Below are positions 24,693 to 35,635 of a stretch of DNA of 64,000 nucleotides, piece after piece. The DNA is from Heterobilharzia americana (lineage: Eukaryota; Platyhelminthes; Trematoda; Strigeidida; Schistosomatidae): assembly GCA_944470555.2 (NCBI GenBank), contig OX104129.1:44983998-45047997 (forward strand), written 5' to 3'. The position numbers were made by a program, and so were the translations under genes. The notes under the pieces were generated by a model. It made no database searches. It saw nothing but the letters and a program-made list of their open reading frames with translations, and was not told the DNA's origin. Each line of letters opens with the position of its first letter. Positions within the stretch are counted from its first letter, which is position 1.

Positions 24693-25500
24693 TTACCAGC
24701 TTCCTTGAAGGCTTTCAACTTGATTTTGAAGATAGGTTCCTTGCACTAGATGGTGAGTGGTGTGAACCCACATCTGCTCCTCTTCTTCACCTTGTGTCAA
24801 GTAGACTGTGTCTCCATTTTCTTGAGATTGAGATGAAGTCGATATGATTTTTAGTGTGTCCTGGTGTCTGGTGAAATCCATGTCGCTTTGTGGATATCCC
24901 TGTGCTTGAACACACTGCCTCGCCTCCAATCACCAAATCGTTGAATATACAGAATTCTGCAAACGATTCTCCGTTCTGGTTCATTTCACCCAGTGCTTCT
25001 CGACACGTGACGAGTTCTTTTCCTGTGTTGTCCACTCCTAGCAGTTTGGCATTCATGTCGCCCATCAGGATTTTGATGTCGCCATCTGTTGTGTTGCCTT
25101 GCCCATTACCGATTGCAATTGTCTATGGAATTCCTCCCTTTTCTCTTGATCTGCATTATTTGCATGTACGTAGCATTGAATGATTGTGACTTTCCATCTC
25201 TCTGAGTTGAACCTTGCTGTTATGATCCTGGAGGAGATTGGTTCCCACTGCATGAGAGCTTTTTATGCTCTTCAAGAGGACATCATGATAGCCACTCCAT
25301 AGCTCAGTGTGCTCGTGGTTGTCTTCTGGGTGAGAATGTCGGAGTAGATTGTTGGTTTTCCAGCTGACAGTTTGGAGAGTCAACTTCCATTCCATCTGCT
25401 TTCGCGAATTCCTAACACTTCAGTGCGACGCCTTCTCATCTCCTTTGCGATCTGGGCAGCCTTGGTAGATTCAAACATGGTGCGGACATTCCATGTCCCC
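24693..25500 (-). pseudogene. Family B LINE endonuclease domain, broken
   Basis: Overlapping minus-strand frames read YVHANNADQEKREEFHRQLQ, then MGDMNAKLLGVDNTG, then FCIFNDLVIGGEAVCSSTGI and NHIDFISISRKWRHSLLD. GDMNAK and the NHIDFI block (QIDHI-like) are hallmarks of the apurinic-type endonuclease of RTE/CR1 LINEs. At least two frameshifts separate the blocks. Confidence 0.75.
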
Positions 25501-26119
25501 ACGTTTACTTCTGCTTTCATCGAGATAAGATACACCGGCCAATTGGCTTTCCGAAGGCTTTCACCAACCGGTATAATTTTGCTTCTCCGATTCCAGTGAG
25601 GAATAATATTGTTTTTACTTTTTTGTATTTTCTTTGTGTTTTGAAGTTTGTGTAGTGGTTGTATTGGTCTTACGGGGTAGGGTTTCTAGCCCTACTCCCA
25701 ACCTCCCCTCTTTACCCGAGCTTAGGACTGGCTAGTAACTAGTTAACTAGTTAATCAGGCGGGGTTTTACACCTAGTAATTGTGGTCATCAACGCACGAT
25801 CCATAGTAAGTAAAATGCCAACCCTTTGAACCCTAGTACTCCGAAGACAGCCGACATTGGTTCTGGTTACAGAGACCTGTCTAGCTCCCGACAGATCAGA
25901 CAGTGGAGCCTGTCTGTGTGAAGGAAGATGGAAATCCGTGTCCGGCTCATGAATTTCAGCAAATTTTAATAAGATCATGCACACCAATGACTTGATATGT
26001 AAATTATTTAATACTAGATACCAGTTCGTAAACTTTCAAAAGTTTTGAAATTGACTGTACTTGTAAACTGGTATCCCTCGTGTTAAGCGCTCTATGCGAG
26101 GATAATATTTATTATTATC

Positions 26120-26345
26120 TAAACTTTAACACTCTATGCACGCCGTAAAGTAATGTTTCCTTGTTAGTTCCATAACTAGCAGGACCTTCGGCAGTTTTTA
26201 ATTGAGTTTAATGACATTTCGTCAGTACTGCTCATGACTCGAGTCTTGTAGATATTTTAGGATGTCTCAACTTGATGAAGCCTGTAAACTGGCTTCTCTC
26301 ATGTTAAACATTTTGGACGTCAGAATAAAAAATTTACTCATTTGT
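26120..26345 (+). repeat. 3'-UTR-like repeat block, copy 1
   Basis: It matches 30925-31150 in order and spacing: taaactttaacac, tttccttgtt, agtttaat, then gtaaactggcttctctcatg, and an AATAAAAA signal near the end. The two copies are about 4.8 kb apart in the same orientation. They could be element 3' ends or long terminal repeats. Confidence 0.6.
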
Positions 26346-26439
26346 TTATTTGTGCACGCAACGTGATCGATGGATACAGAGCATACCGACAGAACAGAGT
26401 CTGTAAATAAGGAGGTGGTCACCTTATCTATCCGTCAAG

Positions 26440-27330
26440 CACTATCATTACAGACGCCGGCTCAAATCCTGAACCAGATGAAACTCCTGGATGTGTGTGG
26501 AAAATCGCAAGCACCAGTAAACACAAGCTCCTCAGTGGATGTATATATTGGCAGCCAAACACCCCCATATCAGTTGATGAGCTCATTTGCGAGACTTTCG
26601 AGCGCGTTAACACTCTGGACTTCGATTCGAAGATAATCTGTGGTGACCTCAAGCCCCCTGGAGTAGACTGGAACATATGCGCAGGTCCCACAAACGATAA
26701 CAAACTATAACAACTGCAGACACTAACAATTAGCAGCAATACGTGCAATCCGCCATACATGACAACACCCTTGACGTTATGCTTTGCCACGGCACTGGGC
26801 CATTGTCAGTAGCGTAAAAATTTACAAACAGCTACCATAGCACATCGCTTTGCACTCTACCACTTCTAGTACCTCGCGAGAGTGCACACGAAGTAACACC
26901 GAAGTACGACCAATAAAAGGACACCAAGAATGCTAACTGGGGACTCTTTGAAACACTCATAAGATGCCACGATTGGGAAGACTTCTTCCTTAACGGTAAT
27001 GTGTCAAACCCTCAACAGACTTTGCAAGATCACTGGTTTTGCTCAGAAGACATTTGCGTCTACCAAACTCGGCCTGAAGAGAACTTTATATGGTCGTAAG
27101 AAAGCTCTATGTAAACTGGGGCGACGAAGACAAAGTACTTTGTTTTGAGGGAATTTAATGAACTGAATCAAATACATACAGCATTCCTTTCACTCCAAGA
27201 AAGACACCAAATGAAGGCACTTGTTGAACGGCGAAGGGCTTTCAATAATTCCTCCAAAACGCAAAGCCTTCACAGTATTCTGAGAAGTCGAGTAAGTAAG
27301 AAACAACTTTTAATAAATCATCTGTAATGT
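26440..27330 (+). mobile_element. CR1-type LINE endonuclease fragment
   Basis: The plus-strand frame through 26495-26710 reads VWKIASTSKHKLLSGCIYW, QPNTPISVDELICETFERVN and SKIICGDLKPPGVDW. This matches the GCIYRPP and GDFNAPGVDW blocks of CR1-type endonucleases. The frame then breaks, and remnants run on to about 27.33 kb (RRRAFNNSSKTQSLHSILRS). The GDLKPP change and the stops make it inactive. It starts directly after the repeat block at 26.1 kb. Confidence 0.68.
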
Positions 27331-27349
27331 AGTAACCTTCCTGGCACCA

Positions 27350-27760
27350 ATAAATAGACTAAATTAGCCAAATAAACCTGTAGCTCGCCTACGGATGCTT
27401 AAGGGGTTTTAAGTTTCTTTTTAACGAGCATGCATCCGAGCAGGCTTCGACGCCATCTTGCCACCTCTTTGTGCTGGTTAGCACGCACACACTCAGAGTC
27501 CCTAGTTCAACCACACTTGCCAGATAATCTGAATAAAGTTTTCCCCTGCTCATTACCATTGCATTTATTCTAGTTAAATATATTGCTCCCTCGAATATAT
27601 TCCCGAAAGCAGTTCCTTTGATGGGTGCTTCATTATCAGCGCGTACACGTTAGGTTAGGTACTGGTTAAGCAGGTGTCAGAGTGCATCAAGATAAGTAGG
27701 GCTGGTGAAACATTACATAACATCGATATAACCAGCACGCCCTACAGTCGGCGAGCCCGA
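27350..27760 (+). repeat. Possible 5' LTR and primer-binding region of a Ty3/gypsy element
   Basis: The segment lies just upstream of gag-like frames. It contains gaataaagttttcccc, a plausible polyadenylation region. It ends ccctaca followed by gtcggcgagcccgag, which resembles a tggcgacccg-type primer-binding site. The second LTR was not found, so this is an inference. Confidence 0.35.
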
Positions 27761-27929
27761 GTATCATTTCTTGCCGTGTCTAGTACCTTTTTTCCCGTCC
27801 AGCGTTGATTTATTTGTTAATTTGTTACTTTTGGTGCTGTTTACTCTTTTTCATTGGGTTCCTCGTTGGTATCTCACGCTGCAATTTTCTTATTATCAAT
27901 GTCGTAAGTGGTTGTACCCCTCATCAACG

Positions 27930-28955
27930 GCACCTCACTGACCATAAGCCCAAGCAGCCGCTTCGTCAGATGAGACAGCTGGTAGCAGACTTCGATATTG
28001 GTGATGCAATTCTTAAGCAACTGTAGTTGCAGAGATTACCACAGACGGTGGCAAGAATCCCAGCACCCTTTCGTAGGTGCCTCTTGAAAGAGCTGGTGGA
28101 AGCAGCTGACAGAGAGCTAGATGCCGCCAGGTTCAACACTAGTATTCCAGCTACGTTGTGCACTGCCACTGACTCACACAAAGACTCTAACTCCTCCTCT
28201 ATAAGTGGCCTAACAAATTCCGACCCTGTAGCTCACATCACCTAATTTTATGGGGAATTGTGCGGCGTCACAAGGGAAACGCGGTCTGGTAATACTTCCT
28301 ACGGTCACACGCCCCACTCGCGCAGCAGATCTGTCTCCCGTACCCGTAACGGATGTTTCAAGTCGCGGCCATCCCAATCCAGATTGTGCTGGTACCATAA
28401 ACGTTATGGTTCAGGCGCCAAAAGGTGCACTCGACCTGGCATCTTCGAGCGTCTGTGGCTAGTGTCTCTGCAACTTCGTGTAGCCAACTGTTCGCCCATC
28501 ACAACTTGTAGTCGAAGATTCTTTGACCCCAACCTCGGGCCGCATCATTCTTTTCGTTAGATTTTCATATTGGCTGATGTGGCCGGTGGCATCGTGGGCA
28601 TGGACCTCTTACGGCATTATCAACTGCTGGTAGATCCTAGTGAGTATAAGTTGATTGATTCTGCCACAAGACTGTCTGTCTCCGGTATTGTCACATTGAC
28701 ACCCTGTCTGAGTCCAGTGTACTCCACGGTGGACACTTCTGGTCCTCACGCGCCGATTATTCAATGCTTTTCGAACGTCTTCAAGCCAAATCTCAATGTA
28801 CGTTGAGTAACTTCGAACGGTTCGCAGTACATAACGACGAATGGCTCCCGAGCGTTTGCTAAACCGCGGCGATTATTCCACGAGAAACCGTGTGCTGTCA
28901 GAATCGAGTTTCAACACATGCCTGAAATTGGAATAATCAGACGGTGTAACAGAAA
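27930..28955 (+). mobile_element. Ty3/gypsy-type gag-pol fragment
   Basis: Plus-strand pieces in order: gag-like RQLVADFDIGDAILKQL; RCLLKELVEAADRELDAARF; a zinc-knuckle-like CWYHKRYGSGAKRC; a protease-to-RT linker, DVAGGIVGMDLLRHYQLLVD; and then a broken RT entry near 28.80-28.95 kb (AVRIEFQHMPEIGIIR). This layout is that of trematode gypsy-type polyproteins (family knowledge). Stops and frameshifts interrupt it throughout. It is truncated within the RT, so no RNase H or integrase is present. It is an old, inactive copy. Confidence 0.68.
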
Positions 28956-30924
28956 AGAGTGGAGAGAAACCAAAATGTCTCTAAATTTTTTCAGCAGTGA
29001 ACACAAATTTCCAAGACTTTAGGCATGAAAATGCAGTGTTGGTGAGTTGAAGGATAGAATAGATGAAACCCGAACTTACCGTTTGATGTATGCTGCGACT
29101 AACGAAGCGCACGCTACGTCCTTGGTGTTTTCCCCGTACTTTTGGATTTTGGCAGTCGGGCCACGATCTGGTTACAATTTTCGCCCACAAGTTGAAGCAT
29201 CTACACCTACAAGTTGTCTGCTAACTGTCGCCATCATATCCGCCACTGTCGTTGGCGTATCTCTAATTTTCAGCGTCACATGAACTTTAGAATGATTGGC
29301 TGGACTTGTCAGTGGACAGTATTATCAGGCGTGAAATGTTGGTGAACTTAGCAGCCCCTGAAGCCAGCAAAGGACGGGCTTCGTCACACAACTCCGTCGT
29401 CCTCAATGTCCCTTATAGTTTTCCATTAGAACACGTTAAAAATGATCTTCTCCAAGCCCGTGGTTTGCATGAATCTGTAAGACCGTTAAAACTCTGTGAG
29501 AACGTGAGAGCAGCTCCAGATTTCACCCCCTGTCAACGACGGACACGTGTTTCTGCACCTTATGAATTTCCTCTGGAAACTTCATGCGAACCAAAGGCCA
29601 CCCGAGGCATACCGGCTCCTGGGAGTCAGCTCATCGTACCGGATAACATTTCCGGTGCAGATCGAAAAAGGCCGATCGAGCTTGTTGCTGCTAGTACATC
29701 AGTTGCTACAGCTTCACCTACCAACATGGTAGTAACCATTGAAACTGAGAATCAAATATCCCACAGTTGTGCAGATTTATTCCCAGATAATGTTGACATG
29801 GATGGTAACTGTTATGGCGTATCCTATATGCACCCGATCCACCTCAGTTTGCCGACGAAACCTGCATCATCCAGATGCAATTACGCTGATAGGCCTTTAC
29901 CACCCTAAGCCTCTCACATGCGGTGACGACCTCCAGGTGTGTTGACAGTGCACGGTCCCAAAGTGCCATGTTTGGAGATCCAAGCCTAAAAAGCCCAGTA
30001 CAGGTTTGCCACTAAACCCCGTGATACAGAAACAACCCAGGTATCCTCGGAATAATTGCTTTCAGTCTGTTAAACCTATAAACAACTTCTAACCACAAAG
30101 GTATAGAGGCTGCACGTGGTTTCTTTTTTTCTGCCAAAATTTTAGACGGTACGCAAAATGGAGACATCGTTAATCTTTGGAAATGGACTATGATGAAGTC
30201 TTACCGAACTGGTTGAAAATCCGACCACTAAACGAACAAAGGAGTAAACTCAAAATGCCGAGAACCTATATCGTGAAGACAACTTTCAGCAATGACAACA
30301 GGACTCAAATGAGAAAAGTACGTGTTGCCAGTTCTCAACATCTCATTGTTTCTCGAAGGAATGAAACTTCGCTGCCACGAAAACTACCGTTTAATAAGTA
30401 GGAATTACCGGTCCCATTCGTTCACTTGACCCTTTCACCAAATGAACGTTTATCTACCTTCTGTGTGCTCAAATTTCCGGAAGGTCACAATGGCAAAGAA
30501 AATTTGCACGGAATGTTAAATCTAAGAGGTCAACTAACCTGTTGACTTCAAATTAAACGTGTTCACCACCGCTTTGGCACTGGCCTGCAGTTCTTCAAAT
30601 GTCCATTTCCTCGCCCTACTACGTCTAATTCGGATGGTGGAAATCTATATAGCGTTGAACGGTACCGCTTGAAGGGAGGTCATACTTAGACTTAGGTATC
30701 CACTTCGGTTAGATGATTACGTTGAAAGTCACTGATTCTCGAAACCGTTCATGTTGTCTCTGCAGCCATCAGCATGACAATTTACGATAAAATAGACGCT
30801 TATTTGGTGTAGCACGGCACCGTGAAGACGGGTCAAACGTGTCGACCGCTTGTAATGGAAATTTGGAATATTCCGCTACCCTGATGCCACCCATGGTGAA
30901 AAGAAGTGCAACTGAAAACGATAT
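28956..30924. other. Retroelement-derived or unrecognised sequence
   Basis: Apart from the ORF at 29306-29908, a 74-codon basic frame at 30177-30401 was seen and not recognised. Base composition resembles the flanking retroelements more than the AT-rich introns. Confidence 0.3.
29306..29908 (+). CDS. Unrecognised 200-codon ORF
   Basis: An open frame of 200 codons between retroelement remnants, without a family I recognise. Two related segments are visible, VPYSFPLEHV near residue 35 and APYEFPLETS near residue 84, suggesting an internal duplication. The protein is hydrophilic, with no membrane segment or signal peptide. It could be a gag or other accessory region of the adjacent retroelement, or chance. 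No splice signals link it to other exons. Confidence 0.25.
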   Translation: MSVDSIIRREMLVNLAAPEASKGRASSHNSVVLNVPYSFPLEHVKNDLLQARGLHESVRPLKLCENVRAAPDFTPCQRRTRVSAPYEFPLETSCEPKATRGIPAPGSQLIVPDNISGADRKRPIELVAASTSVATASPTNMVVTIETENQISHSCADLFPDNVDMDGNCYGVSYMHPIHLSLPTKPASSRCNYADRPLPP

Positions 30925-31150
30925 AAACTTTAACACACTACACTTCCTGAAAAGCGATATTTCCTTGTTCATCTCATAGCCAGGAGAATCTTCTGATGCT
31001 TTTAGTACAGTTTAATAACCTCTCTTCTTTTCCACTCAGGACCCGTAAAAACTTGCAGACTTTTCAACGCATATCAATATGGTGATGTCTACAGACTGGC
31101 TTTCCTGATATTAAAATCCTAATATGACAATAAAAATATTTATGTATTTG
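30925..31150 (+). repeat. 3'-UTR-like repeat block, copy 2
   Basis: Counterpart of 26120-26345, ending cagactggctttcctgatat and then gacaataaaaatatttatg. The two blocks bracket the CR1 and gypsy remnants. Confidence 0.6.
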
Positions 31151-34100
31151 TACGATTTCAACAGGCCGTGTTGTTTGCTGTGATAGCATAGGGGGAAAGG
31201 AAAAAAATGTTTGAGAGACACAGAATGGGCTTAGCTTTATGGAAAGGGGAAGGCCCTCAAAATCAGTGGGATTCGGTCAGACACTATCCGTCAACGTTGT
31301 TGTCCTTCATCGTCTTGGCAAGCGTGTTTGGCTGAAGGCATACGGCCGAGCATTTATGGCAACTGCATGTTGATGTGCCACTGTATCTTAGTCAGCCAGT
31401 TCACGTACCTCAGTAACTTGGGATAACTTGTCCTATCGCATTCCTCCTTGGCCTCACACGCGCGGGTATTCTACAAGCCAGGGGGTGGCGGCTGGCCTCC
31501 CAATCTATCAAGTTTGGGTGAGGACTATTCGGATATTTGTACCCTCCTGAACCTTCGTACTTCCGTTTGAACATCTCTGATTTGACTGTCTGTTGGCGAC
31601 ACCTCAAGCATTTCAACCTTCATAATGGAATGCAATGTGAAATTAAATTCCATGGCGCCTGTATTCCCGTGATTTCCTGAGTTTTCGTAAATTCCTTTCG
31701 CTTTGGTGTAACCGACCATGAGTTTTGTCATCTTCAAAATTTCATTCTCGCCACCGTAGAATCTGTGAGTCTACCCACCCACCGTATTTTGATTCCGAAG
31801 AACCATACGTGTTAGGTATTAGAAGTGCATAGCTCATGGACTTCAAGCTTTCTATTGGACGTGTAGACGATGAGGTTAGAAATGTGGGTTTATTCGCTGA
31901 AAAACTACCACATGATAATATCATTTGTATAGCGTGCCACGTACTGCATGAAGAGAGCCACTGTAGCATACCTATCTCGGGCCAGTCAACGTTTATACAA
32001 GTGTATTGGGAAGCCACCAAATCATACAGGGGTTGGTTATTCATTTTCTTAATATCTCTTCGAAGTAAACAGTTAATAATTAACAATTAGCGATTATAAA
32101 TCACCATTTCGCCTTTTACCTGCTAATGGTAGTGTTTCCTCATCTTCCGATGGTGCATTTCCATATAAAGTTGGGGGAACGGAAAGCAGTGTATTGGTTT
32201 CGGACAGAGCATCCGATAGTTAAGTAGTGAATGTGAATATTCCTGCTTTCCACCGCGACTCTACACTTCCAAATGTTTCATCCACTTCCGGTTGTTACGT
32301 CATCTTCGGCTTCCTAATCCAAAACACCTCTTCTGAAGAAGCGTGTGTCATTGGGTAGCATCCATCCACGGAGCAGGAAGACGAGTTTTTCGTCTAAAAT
32401 GTTGGGTACCAAGAAATTTTTTTCTGAACACTAGGTGGAGGAATCACAGAAATGGGAAATTGATGAATGCATATCTCGGATGTGCAGTGATGGATGACAT
32501 GCAAATCAGTTAACTCGTCACAGAAAAGTATGCTTCCGTTAAAATCACCATGTAAAGGAAGTTGTATATGGGAGAAGGTTGGCCAGATGTATGCAGCAAT
32601 GACATCACTACCTCAAACTTCTTAAGAGGAACGACGGTGCAGTTACACATCCCGTCATCTACAGAGCTCCAAATATATTCATGTCCTACTGCCTAGCACG
32701 AAAGTATACCCATGTGACTTGATGAGAACAGCTCTACAGGAAAGTTGACAGTGTCTTTATACGGTCAAAAAAGTAGTTTGTCCGGTTCGCTAATATCAGT
32801 CGCCAATCCCTCCTGATCTCTAGCTGTCGCTGCCTTTCCCGGACCGCAAGCGCTTAACACATGTTTCGAAACGTTATGGTGCTGTTCATGACGTCTACAT
32901 TCGTGTTGCACCCCACCACTGCAGAAACCGGCTTCGTAAAGTGAAGTTTGCCTTCTATGTACGCTTGCCTAATCCAGAGTTGAGCCACTTGCCCTGACAT
33001 GGAGTAATTACTGTGCAAAGAGCGTCGTATTTTCCGCATGCAGGCTTCCTGAAGAAATGCAGAGAACGTTTCGTGCTATCATGTTTTATCCGTTAACGCA
33101 CCTATCAGTTCTAAGGGATCCGTGATGGGAGAGAACGCGTTCAATTCGTGCACACAGTAGGTCCGGTTCCCGTTGCTAGTAATTCGATTAACACCGACGC
33201 GTATTGAAAAGACCAGAACGCGAATAATGCGAACGATGTATTTCAGGCGCATTCCGACCAGCAAACCGAAAACCGAAAGAGGCGCGAATTGTATGGGGCT
33301 TGAAGAAAGTGTGTGGAAAGTTCCCGGGCATTCTTGATGCAGACAAACATCCAAACAGTGTGACATGCCTGAAAATTGGGGGAAAAGTTGAGGTTCCCAC
33401 GCATGTGCAAAGTTTAGGGTGCGACCGAAAGCATGTGCAAAGAAATGAGTGCTTAAAGTTGTCATACAGAGTCAAGGGAGGGATTTCTCTAAGATCGACT
33501 GGCCCTAAATGAAAAGAAACAGTCGACACACAGTTGCTTCCATGTATATGCGCCACCAAGTGGGCGATGTTTCCTTCGAAAATCCATTGGTCCATTGTCT
33601 TTACACCTGCCCGGCATACTATATATGAACATCGACTGTCATTTCCTTCCTATCTGATGCCTCTAGTGACATACCGATAAGTTCCTTGAGAACACCGAAG
33701 TAAATTAGATGCAAGCGACGTAAACGAAACGTCAGGATCATGTCCTTTAGGCAGCACCTCTGGATCTGACTTGCCATGATGGTGTATCGTTTGAATTTAC
33801 TGGCGGAACCTCGAATCCGTCCACGAGCTACACTCCCCGTATGCATAAACCATCCTACTACCAACCTTGTAGTCCCCAACGGTACACCCGTCACACCCTG
33901 TGGTGCTATTGCGGCTAACGTTCTACTTAACATACGAGCATGCAGGTGTAGGTCATCTCAGAATTCCGCATAAAATCTCCCCTGAATTGTATTTTTAGGA
34001 CGTCTTCTAGTAAATTTCGAACATTTATCATTCATCTAGGGCAAACGTTTTCCGTAGATGACCAGTTGTATCGAATGTCTTCCACAAGATCCATCTAAAG

Positions 34101-35635
34101 TGGTAACCTAGTTTAATTGGCTGGTCTTCACAAAGATGAAAATGAGCTTCACCACGCGATCTTGTAGACGGAGTGTCTCCAGTTGTGGAATCTGTGAAGC
34201 CGAATGTAGACAAGCCGAAAACCTTAATCGCTTATCTAGAGGATGAAATCTGACAGAAAACTGGGTCTCAGGTCCTAGATGCAACGCTCACAAAGCCAGC
34301 AGTTTTCTGTAGCCTGCAAAGTATTGAGCACTGAATTTGGAAGCTAACCGGTCAAGGTCGCGGCTTTAAGCTGTTCGAAGAATTATGTCTTTTCAGACTT
34401 TGTCCGTAAACCTTTTGGTATTGGTGTTGTTTTTCGAGCTACAGTTTTTTAGGCCTATAAGACAGGGTTTTGGTCCTTCATTAAAGGTGCTCGAAATTAT
34501 CATTTGGTAAGATATTCTTAGGTCCACTGTGATTATTTGCAATTGCTACATAGAATAGTTATTATCCTGCCTTCATGGTATACTAGGGCGTTTTGGTAGC
34601 TTGAAAATGATTAAGAAGTGGAGTGCACACTTTTTATCATCATTTCTGATCCTTTTTTATCGATTTTTCTGTGTGCTCGAAGCTTATTTGGAGTTTTCCC
34701 GGGACTTACTGCTGTACCTCAGATATTTGACAAATATATCTGTAGTACATTTGTCTTCCTTTCAGATATTTCCTAAGGGAATTTCCAAAAGTGTATATAT
34801 GTAGATATGCATTATGAATAAATCGACATCGACAATTATATGCATGGGTTTTTAGTGCAATAAATTGTCTACACTCTCTACAATAAACAAGGAACTTACG
34901 AAGTAAACGTCTGTAAACAATTGTTTTAATTCCAAGATGTATATCAGTGGTAACTGTAAAAACTCATTACTTTAGGTATGGGGGAATGGATTTACGTTTC
35001 ATTACGTGCATCTGATGATTACGCGCTTTGAAATTTAGTGTTTTATTTCGAGAGTGCTTAGTCATCTTTATTTTCACTTGTTCTTCCATCTAACTACGTT
35101 CTGCATGCGGAAGCTCATCAATGGACTCGTACGCAACAGTAACATTTGTGTGGTGTTAAAAAACTTTTAGCGGTTATGGTGCTATCACTCTTCTGTACTG
35201 TTTCGACAATCACTTCATGGTGTTGTGGGACCAATGTATTTCCTTCATCTTAACCTTTGTCACAAACTCACCGTGAAATCTAATCCTGTACAAATTCTAA
35301 GTATCTTGTTTTGGGAATAAGCCTACATAGAGTTCGAACTTAGGAACAACAATTTTTATAAAAATGTTGAATGGTCTCACGGGCAGTGCAGAACGGCTGC
35401 CAAACTCGCGAATGATAGCAATGGTATGTGGAAATGCTTACTTTTAAGTCTCCTCTGGTGTCACAGTATTTTCCTTGCTTATGTGTATGCAGATTTCCCT
35501 TAGTGATTGACTGCCTGAGTGACAAAATCAGCGTAGAACCTCGCACTCTCTAAGTAAGTGAAGTCCGCATATTCCACCACTTTTACTCCGTATCATTAAA
35601 CTGGGAGTACTTACAGACTGTCCTGGAGCATCATC
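31151..35635. other. Unrecognised region of mixed composition
   Basis: Numerous short frames occur on both strands (for example 33079-33595 minus and 33300-33512 plus), but none shows a domain I can name or a splice structure. Composition between 31.2 and 34.2 kb is richer in G and C than the flanks, like the other decayed elements. An old transposon or several is likely, but the class is unknown. Confidence 0.35.

Larger units (their letters stand above)
22485..25990 (-). mobile_element. RTE-type LINE (family B), long but disrupted copy
   Basis: Read on the minus strand from about 25.99 to 22.49 kb this carries, in order: a 5' segment, an apurinic-type endonuclease, a linker, a reverse transcriptase, a C-terminal region, and a 3' tail of TTA-type repeats (cgttattattta on the plus strand). 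It is called RTE-like from its endonuclease and RT style. It matches the copies at 57.1 and 61.4 kb, which share the 3' end (gttcctaatggaac). Frameshifts and stops break every domain, so this is an inactive copy. The plus-strand ORF at 24212-24847 is a shadow. No target-site duplication was identified. Confidence 0.82.

Noticed and set aside
24212..24847. 211-codon plus-strand ORF, rich in Ser, Leu and Phe
   Set aside because: Antisense of the family B LINE linker and endonuclease, which explain the sequence.
31742..32090. Overlapping plus and minus ORFs of 84 and 114 codons
   Set aside because: Neither shows a family motif; mutual antisense openness in less AT-rich DNA can arise by chance.
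33079..33595. Two overlapping minus-strand ORFs over 120 codons, considered as a transposase
   Set aside because: No catalytic triad pattern or zinc motif could be placed; the reading frames overlap each other.
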